Assembly (NCBI RefSeq): GCF_002233675.1
Contig: NZ_NMUQ01000002.1
Coordinates: 905,404-969,403, forward strand
Origin: Paenibacillus herberti
Lineage (GTDB): Bacteria; Bacillota; Bacilli; Paenibacillales; Paenibacillaceae
Direction of reading: 5' to 3'
DNA length: 64,000 bases
This document shows, piece after piece, positions 28,801 through 37,012 of the stretch. The notes under the pieces were generated by a model. The model worked only from the letters and a program-made list of their open reading frames with translations. It was not told where the DNA came from and ran no database searches. Position numbers and translations under genes: made by a program. Position 1 is the stretch's first letter. Each line of letters begins with the position of its first letter.

Positions 28801-29277
28801 TTAAAGTTCTTCTTTCGTGTTTGCCAGTTTAACAGAAAGTAACCCTGACATATTTCCACCGTTTTTAGTACTAATACTTATCCAATGAGTACCCGTTGCC
28901 CATGGTTTTGTTCCATATTCAGTCCAACTTGAACCAGGTGCCACAGTGTATACCATTTTTTGAGTTCCTGAAAGAGTACTTTGAGTAACTCGGACAGTCA
29001 GGGTTTCAGTAGATTTATTTTGAACCCAAACTTTGACCCATCCGAAATTGGCTTGTATGTTAAAATTTTTTGTGTAGCTGCTTCCCGCAATCGGTGCATT
29101 CACAATCTCGTTATCGACTGCCATAACTCCCCTAGGAGTAATTTCATTTCCTTGGCTAGATGTTGTATTTTCTGATGGAACCATTGCATTATTTGCTGGT
29201 GATGCAGATGCAACCGTCAGAGCTGCTGTCAGTGATAGTACAGACAGGCCTACTAACAAAGCACTTTTTTTCTTCAT
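28801..29277 (-). CDS. Hypothetical secreted protein
   Basis: A 158-residue protein of unknown function with a clear signal peptide (MKKKSALLVGLSVLSLTAAL then a likely cleavage after ASA near 28). The mature part is Thr/Ser/Asn-rich and probably beta-rich, with WVKVWVQNKSTETLTVRV. No Cys residue and no anchor motif are seen, so release or wall association is likely. The ATG at 29277 follows AAGGGGAAA. The gene is isolated, A+T-rich and opposite to its neighbours, which hints at acquisition. I recognise no family. Confidence 0.65.
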   Translation of the reverse strand: MKKKSALLVGLSVLSLTAALTVASASPANNAMVPSENTTSSQGNEITPRGVMAVDNEIVNAPIAGSSYTKNFNIQANFGWVKVWVQNKSTETLTVRVTQSTLSGTQKMVYTVAPGSSWTEYGTKPWATGTHWISISTKNGGNMSGLLSVKLANTKEEL

Positions 29278-29617
29278 AACTGGAATTTCCCCTTTTTTAT
29301 TTACCATTTTCTTTAGTTTGGTTACTCTATCACATTTAGTGAGAGACGAGATACGTTCAATAATTACCAATCCCATGCGTTAGATTTTTTGTAATGGTAC
29401 ATATGTTCTTTCTTTCTAAATCTTGCACTGGCGTTCACGTGCTAATCAGTTCTAGTTATATAGCGTGGATCTTTTGATTTACGGAGACAAGCTAACATTA
29501 TATGTAACTATTTTAAGGGAAACGAATTGACATCTAGGGATAATGTACTATAACCTCCCATTTAAATAAGTCATTTAAATTTTAATGAGGTATTTAGTCC
29601 TTTTTTTCATAATTTCA

Positions 29618-29634
29618 TGTAAGATATGTTGACA
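29618..29634 (+). promoter_or_regulatory. TnrA/GlnR-type box over the urtA promoter
   Basis: TGTAA, seven bases, TGACA: an exact match to the nitrogen-regulator consensus TGTNA-N7-TNACA. It ends at the last base of the -35 hexamer, a position more typical of repression than of TnrA activation. Confidence 0.72.
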
Positions 29635-29658
29635 TTGATTTCGTCCTGCCACTATAAT
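29629..29658 (+). promoter_or_regulatory. Sigma-A promoter of the urt operon
   Basis: TTGACA (29629-29634), an 18-bp spacer and TATAAT (29653-29658), both perfect. The remaining 300+ bases upstream (29278-29617) are A+T-rich with no other feature I can support. Confidence 0.82.
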
Positions 29659-29728
29659 ACGAATCACGAACGATGGATTGGTCCGAAATTATAACGTTCG
29701 GATATTCAATAGGGGAGTGGAGAGAGAA

Positions 29729-31009
29729 ATGAGAGAGATAAAGAGCAAGGGCAAGCGACATGTCATCGTAACGGGCCTGTTGGCAGCGGTATCGCTAGCG
29801 CTCGTGTTAGGGGGCTGCGCTCAGAACAGCCCGGCTGCATCTCCGTCTGCTTCTCCAGCGTCAGGCGCTTCATCCAGTGAAAGCGGCAGCGAGATCAAGG
29901 TCGGCATTCTCCACTCGCTCAGCGGTACGATGGCGATCAGCGAGGTGTCGGTGAAAGATGCGGAAATGATGGCTATCGAAGAGATCAACGCTAAGGGAGG
30001 CGTGCTTGGTAAAAAGCTCGTTCCCGTCACCGAGGATGGAGCTTCCGATTGGCCTACTTTTGCCGAGAAAGCTCGTAAGCTATTGTCCGAGGACAAAGTA
30101 GCGACCGTATTCGGAGGATGGACCTCCTCTAGCCGCAAGGCAATGCTGCCCGTATTCGAGGAACTGAACGGCCTGTTATGGTATCCGGTGCAGTATGAGG
30201 GCTTGGAATCATCACCAAATATCTTTTATACAGGAGCGACGACGAACCAGCAGATCGTGCCGGCGGTTGATTGGTTGCTCGAAAATCGCGGCAAAAAGGT
30301 GTACCTGCTTGGCTCCGACTACGTTTTCCCAAGAACGGCTAACAAGATCATCAAGGCGCAGCTTGAAGCCAAGGGCGGCGAGCTGGCCGGGGAGGAATAC
30401 ACGCCGCTTGGACACACGGACTACACAACGATTATCAGCAAAATCATGGCAGCTAAGCCGGACATCGTGTTCAACACGCTGAACGGCGACAGTAATGTGG
30501 CCTTCTTCAAGCAATTGAAAGACGCTGGCATCAGCTCGGCTGACCTGACGACGCTATCGGTATCGGTGGCGGAGGAAGAAATACGCGGCATCGGCGCGGA
30601 TGTTCTGGCGGGCCATCTGGCCGCTTGGAACTATTACCAGACGACGGACACTCCGGAGAACAAAGCTTTTGTGGAGGCTTACAAGGGTAAGTACGGCGCT
30701 GACCGGGTAACGGCCGATCCGATCGAGGCGGGTTACGCTGCTGTTTATCTGTGGGCGGCTGCAGTTGAGAAGGCTGGTTCCACTGATGTCGACAAAGTTA
30801 AGGAAGCGGCCAAAGAGCTGGAGTGGGCTGCTCCGGAGGGCAAGGTGAAGATCGACGGTGAGACGCAGCATCTGTACAAAACGGTGCGGATCGCTGAGGT
30901 GCAGGCGGACGGTCAGTTCAAAGAGCTATGGAACTCAGGAGAGCCAGTCAAGCCAGATCCGTATTTGAAATCCTACACATGGGCAGCGGGACTAAGCTCC
31001 GGCAGCTAA
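29729..31009 (+). CDS. urtA: Urea ABC transporter substrate-binding lipoprotein UrtA
   Basis: A 426-residue periplasmic-binding-protein-like lipoprotein. Lipobox LVLGGC (Cys30) is followed by a Ser/Ala/Pro linker (about 31-52). The ligand domain opens [17 protein letters not shown] and has the UrtA-typical [17 protein letters not shown] (near 130-146) and [19 protein letters not shown] (near 150-168). It binds urea or short amides and hands them to UrtB/C. The ATG at 29729 follows AGGGGAGTGGAG by about six bases. It is the first gene of urtABCDE. The nitrogen-regulatory box upstream supports the assignment. Confidence 0.93.
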   Translation: MREIKSKGKRHVIVTGLLAAVSLALVLGGCAQNSPAASPSASPASGASSSESGSEIKVGILHSLSGTMAISEVSVKDAEMMAIEEINAKGGVLGKKLVPVTEDGASDWPTFAEKARKLLSEDKVATVFGGWTSSSRKAMLPVFEELNGLLWYPVQYEGLESSPNIFYTGATTNQQIVPAVDWLLENRGKKVYLLGSDYVFPRTANKIIKAQLEAKGGELAGEEYTPLGHTDYTTIISKIMAAKPDIVFNTLNGDSNVAFFKQLKDAGISSADLTTLSVSVAEEEIRGIGADVLAGHLAAWNYYQTTDTPENKAFVEAYKGKYGADRVTADPIEAGYAAVYLWAAAVEKAGSTDVDKVKEAAKELEWAAPEGKVKIDGETQHLYKTVRIAEVQADGQFKELWNSGEPVKPDPYLKSYTWAAGLSSGS

Positions 31010-31113
31010 ATGTATGGCGTTCAGGATCAAAATCGGGGTGATCCCGAAATGAATCAAGCCCGATATGCTGTAAGGCAGACCGGGCAAGTCGAAAAGAGCC
31101 GGGAGGGAAAGAG

Positions 31114-32019
31114 ATGGATGTAGTTTGGCTGCAACTGTTCAACGGCATCAGCGTCAGCTCCATCCTGCTGCTGATTGCGCTCGGCCTGGCAGTAACCTTT
31201 GGGCAGATGAACGTCATCAACATGGCTCACGGTGAGCTGATTATGGTGGGAGCGTATGCAACCTACCTGACCCAAAGGCTGTTCCAGATGTATTTACCCG
31301 CGTCCTGGTTCGATCAGTACTTCCTGTTGTCGATCTTAGCGAGCTTCGTAGCGGCGTTTCTCATCGGGCTGCTACTGGAAAAGGTGCTGATCCGCTTCTT
31401 GTACGGCAGGCCGCTCGACAGCTTGCTCGCTACGTGGGGAGTTGGGCTTGTGCTGCAGCAGTTGGCCCGGACTTTGTTCGGCGCACCGAACGTCGGCGTG
31501 AAGAGCCCCTCCTGGCTGGAGGGAGGGCTTACCGTAACGAGCGGATTGAGTTTACCTTACAAAAGGTTATTCATCCTCGGCCTCGTAGCGGTCTGCCTGC
31601 TGGCGATGTTCCTCTACATCTATCGAACCGCAGCTGGACGGCGGATGCGGGCAGTTATGCAAAATCGCGATATGGCCGCTTGCCTTGGTATTTCAACCCG
31701 GCGGGTGGATAGCATGACGTTCGCCATCGGCTCCGGTCTGGCTGGCGTCGCCGGCTGTGCGCTGACACTGATTGGCCCTATCGGGCCGACCATCGGTACG
31801 TACTACATTGTGGACGCGTTCATGGTCGTTGTGCTGGGAGGCGTTGGCAAGCTGGTTGGGACCGTATTTGGAGCGCTGGGCATCGGCCTGACAAACTCGC
31901 TATTTGAATATTGGACGGACGCATCGCTAGGCAAGGTGCTCGTATTCCTGTGTATCGTAGCTTTCCTTCAATGGAAGCCAAAAGGATTCGTCGCCATGCG
32001 CACCCGGTCGCTAGACTGA
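31114..32019 (+). CDS. urtB: Urea ABC transporter permease UrtB
   Basis: A 301-residue LivH-type permease with about eight membrane segments. Family segments: [20 protein letters not shown] (near 25-44), [19 protein letters not shown] (near 92-110) and [18 protein letters not shown] (near 238-255). GGGAGGG lies about nine bases before the ATG. It is 104 bp after urtA and 14 bp before urtC. Confidence 0.93.
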   Translation: MDVVWLQLFNGISVSSILLLIALGLAVTFGQMNVINMAHGELIMVGAYATYLTQRLFQMYLPASWFDQYFLLSILASFVAAFLIGLLLEKVLIRFLYGRPLDSLLATWGVGLVLQQLARTLFGAPNVGVKSPSWLEGGLTVTSGLSLPYKRLFILGLVAVCLLAMFLYIYRTAAGRRMRAVMQNRDMAACLGISTRRVDSMTFAIGSGLAGVAGCALTLIGPIGPTIGTYYIVDAFMVVVLGGVGKLVGTVFGALGIGLTNSLFEYWTDASLGKVLVFLCIVAFLQWKPKGFVAMRTRSLD

Positions 32020-32033
32020 AGGGGGAGGAACAA

Positions 32034-33137
32034 ATGAAGGTGTTACAGAGGGCAAGCGCCTCCCGATACGGGCTGGCTACGGCGTATTTGCTGGCAGCTG
32101 CGCTGCTTGCGGCAGCGCCTTTATTCACAAGCGATTTCCGGTTAAATCTACTGGCAAAGTTTCTGGCATTCGCCATCGCTGCGGTTGGACTGGATCTGTT
32201 ATGGGGTTATACCGGCATTCTTAGCCTTGGGCATGGCGTATTTTTTGGACTTGGGGGCTATGCGATGGCCATGCATCTCAAGCTGCAGGCAAGCGGCGGC
32301 AAACTGCCGGACTTTATGGAATGGAGCGGATTATCAAAGCTTCCGTGGTTTTGGACTCTATTTCAGAGCTTTGGAATGTCGGTAATACTCGGTATTGCTA
32401 TACCCTCACTAGTAGCGCTCTTCTTGGGTTATTTCACATTCCGCAACCGAATTCGCGGGGTTTACTTTACGATTTTGACGCAAGCGCTCGTCGTGATTAG
32501 CGTGACGCTCATTACGGGGCAGCAGGCTTTTACGGGCGGAACGAACGGTATTACCGGGTATGGCGAACTATTCGGATACTCTCTTGCCGCGCCAGAGATG
32601 AAGATTGCTCTCTACTACGTCACGGCGGCGGTGCTTGTGGTAGTGCTTCTGCTCTCGCGTTTTCTTGTTAAAAGCCGGTTCGGAAAAGTGCTGCGCGCAG
32701 TTCGCGACGGCGAGAATCGGGTACGCTTCCTTGGCTATAATCCAGCGAAGTTCCAGATGGCGGTATTCGTTCTCTCGGCAGCTTTCTCCGGCATCGCCGG
32801 TATGCTGTTCGTGCTGCATGTTGGCATCATTTCACCATCGATGATGGGCATTGTGCCATCGATTGAAATGGTGCTCTGGGTAGCCATAGGTGGCAGAGGA
32901 ACGCTGATTGGAGCCGCGCTTGGAGCGCTGCTGATGAACGGGGCGAAAAGTGTCTTTAGCGAAACTTACCCGGAGATTTGGCTGTTTTTCATGGGTGCGT
33001 TGTTCATTGTGACAACGGTATTCCTGCCGCGCGGAATCGTTGGGCTGGTGGCGGACGGATGGCATAGACTTAGGCTGCTTGGGCGCAGGAGGAAGGGGGT
33101 TCCAGAGCATGAACGATCACGTTATTCTGCGGTGTGA
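32034..33137 (+). CDS. urtC: Urea ABC transporter permease UrtC
   Basis: A 367-residue LivM-type permease with about ten membrane segments. GLDLLWGYTGILSLGHGVFF (near 44-63) is the family motif, and QQAFTGGTNGITGY (near 163) is UrtC-like. The cytoplasmic coupling loop lies around FGKVLRAVRDGENRVRFLGY (near 217-236). The ATG at 32034 follows GGGGGAGGAA. It overlaps urtD by 29 bp. Confidence 0.92.
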   Translation: MKVLQRASASRYGLATAYLLAAALLAAAPLFTSDFRLNLLAKFLAFAIAAVGLDLLWGYTGILSLGHGVFFGLGGYAMAMHLKLQASGGKLPDFMEWSGLSKLPWFWTLFQSFGMSVILGIAIPSLVALFLGYFTFRNRIRGVYFTILTQALVVISVTLITGQQAFTGGTNGITGYGELFGYSLAAPEMKIALYYVTAAVLVVVLLLSRFLVKSRFGKVLRAVRDGENRVRFLGYNPAKFQMAVFVLSAAFSGIAGMLFVLHVGIISPSMMGIVPSIEMVLWVAIGGRGTLIGAALGALLMNGAKSVFSETYPEIWLFFMGALFIVTTVFLPRGIVGLVADGWHRLRLLGRRRKGVPEHERSRYSAV

Positions 33138-33870
33138 GGATGTCACGGTATCTTTCGACGGCTTTAAAGCGGTTCAAGGCATGAATCTGGAGCTGAAAAA
33201 AAGGGGGCTGCGCTTCCTGATCGGGCCTAATGGTGCGGGCAAAACGACACTGCTCGATGCAGTTTGCGGCAAAGTTAAACCTTCCGGCGGACGAATTGTA
33301 TTCCAGGATGGAATCGATCTCGCCCGGCGCAAGGAACATCAGATTGCCGAGCTTGGTATCGGCCGCAAGTTTCAGGCACCTTCGATTTTTCCAACGCTGA
33401 CGGTGGAGGAGAATTTGGAGCTGGCCATGCGGCAAAAGCGCGGCGTGCTCGCGACGCTGCGGACTCGGATACTCTCATCAGAGAGGAAGCTCATCCGCAC
33501 GCGACTGGAAGGGATTGGCCTGGGTGGCAAGGGGACGCTGCGTGCAGGGGGCCTTTCGCACGGGGAGAAGCAGTGGCTGGAGATCGGCATGATGCTCATG
33601 CAAGAGCCTTCGCTGCTGCTGCTTGATGAGCCGGCGGCTGGCATGACCGATCGCGAGACCGACAAAACGGGCGAATTACTGCAGGAGATTGCCCAGGAAC
33701 GGGCGGTTGTTGTTGTGGAGCATGATATGGAGTTTGTGCGCAATTTTGCCAGTATCGTAACGGTCATGCATGAAGGCCGATTGCTCATGGAGGGGACGAT
33801 GGATCAGGTGCAGGCCGATGAGCGCGTCGCCGAGGTGTATTTGGGCAAAAGGAGGGAAGCCACATGCTGA
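33109..33870 (+). CDS. urtD: Urea ABC transporter ATPase UrtD
   Basis: A 253-residue ABC ATPase of the LivG/UrtD group: Walker A GPNGAGKTT (near 40-48), Q-loop RKFQAPSIF near 88, signature LSHGEKQWLEIG (near 151; the LSHGE form is typical of UrtD), Walker B LLLLDEPAAGM near 172, and the switch His in VVEHDMEFV near 205. It starts at ATG 33109 after AAGGGGG and overlaps both neighbours, indicating translational coupling. Confidence 0.93.
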   Translation: MNDHVILRCEDVTVSFDGFKAVQGMNLELKKRGLRFLIGPNGAGKTTLLDAVCGKVKPSGGRIVFQDGIDLARRKEHQIAELGIGRKFQAPSIFPTLTVEENLELAMRQKRGVLATLRTRILSSERKLIRTRLEGIGLGGKGTLRAGGLSHGEKQWLEIGMMLMQEPSLLLLDEPAAGMTDRETDKTGELLQEIAQERAVVVVEHDMEFVRNFASIVTVMHEGRLLMEGTMDQVQADERVAEVYLGKRREATC

Positions 33871-34700
33871 CCGTGGAGAAGCTGGAATCCGGCTATGGCG
33901 AGAGTCCCGTGCTGCGCGGTGTGACGCTGGAGGTGCGGCCGGGGCAGGTTGTGTGCCTGCTTGGCCGTAATGGCACCGGTAAGTCCACGCTCGTTAAGAG
34001 CATTATGGGTGTGCTGAAGGCGTGGGGCGGTAAAGTCGGTTATGCGGGCCGCGACCTGACGCGAAAAGCGCCGGGAGAGCGGGCGCGCAGCGGGCTTGGC
34101 TATGTGCCCCAGGGCCGGGAAATTTTCGGGCAGCTGACGGTGCGCGAAAATATATTGATTGGGCTGGAGGCTTCGCGTGGACGCGATGGCAGACGGGCGA
34201 CGAGTGAACTGCAGCCGACGGGCAGGCGAGACGAGGATGCGTCGAAGGCAGTCAGTAAGCGGGGCGTTGGGAGCGAGGGCGAGGAAGCGCCGAAGGCAGC
34301 TGATAGACGAGGCGGAGGGCGCGGTAGCGACGAAATTCCACAGGCGGCCATTGAGCGTTTTCCTGTATTGCCGACAATGTACGATCGGCGGGGTGGTGAT
34401 CTGAGCGGCGGCCAGCAGCAACAGCTGGCCTTTGCCCGTGTGCTCGCGGCTGAGCCGGAGCTGCTTATCCTGGATGAGCCATGCGAGGGCATTCAGCCGT
34501 CGATTGTCGACGACATTCGTGACGTTATTCGATCCATCAAGTCAGATGGGCGGACCGCTATTTTGCTCGTAGAGCAGAGTCTGGAGTTCGTGCGCAGCAC
34601 AGGGGATTACGTCTATATTCTTGAAAAAGGCGCAGTCGCTTGGCAAGGCGACATGGAAGCACTTGGCGATGATGTCGTACGTCGGTATTTGACGGTATGA
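33864..34700 (+). CDS. urtE: Urea ABC transporter ATPase UrtE, with an unusual insertion
   Basis: A 278-residue ABC ATPase of the LivF/UrtE group: Walker A GRNGTGKST (near 34-42), Q-loop YVPQGREIFGQLTVRENIL (near 80-98), signature LSGGQQQQLAFARVL (near 180-194), Walker B LLILDEPCEGIQPS (near 199) and LLVEQSLEF. Family members are usually about 230 residues. The excess is a hydrophilic Arg/Gly/Glu/Ala-rich insertion at about residues 104-155, in the helical subdomain between Q-loop and signature; all catalytic motifs are intact. The ATG at 33864 overlaps the urtD stop by seven bases. Confidence 0.9.
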   Translation: MLTVEKLESGYGESPVLRGVTLEVRPGQVVCLLGRNGTGKSTLVKSIMGVLKAWGGKVGYAGRDLTRKAPGERARSGLGYVPQGREIFGQLTVRENILIGLEASRGRDGRRATSELQPTGRRDEDASKAVSKRGVGSEGEEAPKAADRRGGGRGSDEIPQAAIERFPVLPTMYDRRGGDLSGGQQQQLAFARVLAAEPELLILDEPCEGIQPSIVDDIRDVIRSIKSDGRTAILLVEQSLEFVRSTGDYVYILEKGAVAWQGDMEALGDDVVRRYLTV

Positions 34701-34756
34701 GATTGGAATTGTTCTCCAATGGCTCCTCTCCAAGCCGGGAATCGAGGTTTAAAAAT

Positions 34757-34797
34757 AAAAGCCCACAGGGAATTTTCAGCATTCCTGCGGGCTTTTT
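34757..34797 (+). terminator. Intrinsic terminator of the urt operon
   Basis: AAAAGCCCACAGG pairs with CCTGCGGGCTTTTT (one mismatch), ending in a five-base T-run. Confidence 0.85.
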
Positions 34798-34847
34798 GTA
34801 TGGTCGAATAAGTGCTTTCCAAAGAGAGGGAGCGACAGCTGGGACTG

Positions 34848-34878
34848 TGCATAAGAAAATGGGAGCGGATGAATACTA
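34848..34878 (+). promoter_or_regulatory. Sigma-G promoter of spoVT
   Basis: TGCATA (34848-34853), an 18-bp spacer and AATACTA (34872-34878): one mismatch from each sigma-G consensus box (TGAATA and CATACTA). B. subtilis spoVT is sigma-G-dependent. It lies about 108 bp before the start codon. Confidence 0.65.
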
Positions 34879-34986
34879 TGGTCAGATTCGAAGGTCACAA
34901 CCTGACAGATCAACTCCTATCTCCGCATACATCAGTGTCAGCGAGCATCCAGTCGACTTACAACTCTTCGAGGAAAGTGGGGCAAC

Positions 34987-35535
34987 ATGACTATGAAAGC
35001 AACTGGAATTGTGCGTCGAATCGATGATCTCGGCCGCGTCGTCATCCCAAAGGAAATCCGCCGTACGCTTCGCATCCGCGAAGGAGACCCGCTTGAAATT
35101 TTTGTGGACCGTGATGGTGAAGTAATCCTCAAAAAGTATTCCCCAATCGGCGAGCTTGGTGACTTCGCTAAGGAATACGCGGAATCACTTAGTGAAGGCA
35201 CCGGTCATATTACGCTAATCACTGACCGTGACACCGTAATCGCCATTGCCGGTGCTTCCAAGAAGGACTATATTGACAAGCCAGTCGGCGCGTTGTTGGA
35301 GCAAGCGATGGAAAGTCGCAAAACAGCAACGGAAAACGGTGGCGGTGAGCATGAGATCATCAAAAACATGTCGGAAACATACTCGTCCTTTGTAGCGGCT
35401 CCGATTATTTCCGGCGGCGATCCCATTGGCACGGTCGTCCTGGCAAGCAAGGAAGATTCAACGAAGATGGCTCAGATGGAAGTGAAAATGGCCGAAACAG
35501 CCGCAGGCTTCTTGGCTAAGCAAATGGAACAGTAA
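34987..35535 (+). CDS. spoVT: Stage V sporulation regulator SpoVT
   Basis: A 182-residue SpoVT, the forespore regulator that tunes sigma-G genes. Residues 3-52 are an AbrB-type DNA-binding domain (MKATGIVRRIDDLGRVVIP), almost identical to B. subtilis; residues 60-180 form a GAF-like domain ending in ETAAGFLAKQMEQ. Two ATGs are available, 34987 and 34993; the second gives exactly the B. subtilis N-terminus (MKATG). GTGGGG lies upstream. In B. subtilis mfd-spoVT-spoVB are adjacent; here prsA, a secreted protein and the urt operon intervene. Confidence 0.94.
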   Translation: MTMKATGIVRRIDDLGRVVIPKEIRRTLRIREGDPLEIFVDRDGEVILKKYSPIGELGDFAKEYAESLSEGTGHITLITDRDTVIAIAGASKKDYIDKPVGALLEQAMESRKTATENGGGEHEIIKNMSETYSSFVAAPIISGGDPIGTVVLASKEDSTKMAQMEVKMAETAAGFLAKQMEQ

Positions 35536-35740
35536 TAAGCATAAGCACTGCCCCGGCAAGCTTCCTTTTTCGGTTGGATAATCGAGAGCGGAAGCTTGTT
35601 TGCCGTTGGCGGGGAGGGGTAAGGGGCAGCAGAGCCGGCTGGCAGGAAACAGGGAAAAGGGACAGCCTAGCCTGGAGGCGCGATTTTATTGCTGCTTGCA
35701 GTGAAGCAGGGGAAGGTCAAAGCCGTGGGGCCAGTGGGAC

Positions 35741-36793
35741 TCAGCTGTCTAGAATCAGATGAAGCTTAGGTGGCGTTCCGCCGTACAGCAGCGTACCAGC
35801 GCTTGCGGCGGGAAGCCGCAGCGGTTCACAGGCATGCAGCAGCCGCAATGAGCCGGCTTCTGTCAGATCCAGCGAAAGCTGCGCCGGGGAAAGCGTAATG
35901 TATGGCGAAGCGGAGCCACTGGCCACATTTCGGAACAGAGTTCCTCCATTGCGGACCATCACATCGACAGGACCGCCCGTAGCCAAATGGAGCAGCCGTA
36001 CCTTGGTGCGGTCCTCCTGACTTTCCGACTCATCGGCAAAAAGCAGCAATTGCAGTCCTCCGTCCTGCGGATCTGCGGTAACAGCCACTGTATAGCGAAT
36101 CCCGGCTTCTAGATTGAGTTCAAAGGCAGTTTCTGCATCGGTCTTCGCAGCTTCGGCAAGAACGGAATCCTCCGGGAACAACTGGACCCGGTGCACGCCT
36201 TGATGCGCCTGAACGTAGGGCGAAGCTTTCAGGAAAGCGGCTGTTAGTGAGTCATACGCACCTTCCAATCGAAGTTCCAGCTCAGGCTGCCCGGGAGCGG
36301 CGTGCAACAGCCTGATAAAAGCGCTGGCTGCTTCAGAGTTGTTTGCTTCAGCTTTATCCTTGTCGCGTCCGAGCAAAGGTTGGAAGGAGGCCCCAGAACC
36401 AGTAGAAGCGACAGGGAAAAAGTCATAGCTTTGAATCGGCTGCCAGGACGATGGTGTCAGCGGGCCAGTGGAAACAGGCCAGCTAGCGCCAGCAGAAGGT
36501 CCATATTGTACCCACTGTGAATCTGGCTCTAACCCTGGCAAGGGGAAGGAGTCTGCCGTGGGAAAGAAAGAACTACCAAGGAAGGCAGACTCATTATAGG
36601 CCGCCGGCACTGAAGAGGGATATTCCGGCGGATAGCCGTACATGTGTACCAATACAGCGAGCCGTTGCATAGCTTCTTGATGCAAAGTTGCATACGACAA
36701 GCTGATGACCGGGTCTAACTCGCGATAATATCCGGCCAGCATGCTGTACTGGCTGGCTTTTTGCCATTCGGTCCAAACGGGATGTCGGTCCAT
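35741..36793 (-). CDS. DUF4397 domain-containing protein
   Basis: A 350-residue protein with a DUF4397-like domain in its C-terminal half (about 165-330): AFIRLLHAAPGQPELELRL and VRLLHLATGGPVDVMVRNG are the two typical strands starting with (V)RLLHA. The N-terminal ~150 residues are Pro/Ser/Tyr-rich and look disordered. No signal peptide is apparent. Its function is unknown; the family is common in Paenibacillus and often surface-linked. AAGGAGG is six bases before the ATG. It runs opposite to spoVT and spoVB and interrupts their usual adjacency. Confidence 0.72.
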   Translation of the reverse strand: MDRHPVWTEWQKASQYSMLAGYYRELDPVISLSYATLHQEAMQRLAVLVHMYGYPPEYPSSVPAAYNESAFLGSSFFPTADSFPLPGLEPDSQWVQYGPSAGASWPVSTGPLTPSSWQPIQSYDFFPVASTGSGASFQPLLGRDKDKAEANNSEAASAFIRLLHAAPGQPELELRLEGAYDSLTAAFLKASPYVQAHQGVHRVQLFPEDSVLAEAAKTDAETAFELNLEAGIRYTVAVTADPQDGGLQLLLFADESESQEDRTKVRLLHLATGGPVDVMVRNGGTLFRNVASGSASPYITLSPAQLSLDLTEAGSLRLLHACEPLRLPAASAGTLLYGGTPPKLHLILDS

Positions 36794-37012
36794 ACCCTAC
36801 CTCCTTGCTGATTCCTGCCGGAAACAGCTGAAAAAAGTCGTTACTCCAGCATATGCGCGACGGGCATGGCCCATACGAACGGAAGCGAGACTAGATGCTC
36901 GCCAGGTATGGCTCATTTCAATGGAAACGAAAGAGGAGCTGGAATATGGATAGGGCAAGATCGCTACCGAATCCGCTATAATGGGGAAAGGATAGGCGAG
37001 AGGAAAGGGAAT

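Noticed and set aside
35555-35605. Terminator after spoVT
   Set aside because: GGCAAGCTTCC and GGAAGCTTG are inverted repeats, but neither strand has a T-run after the stem.
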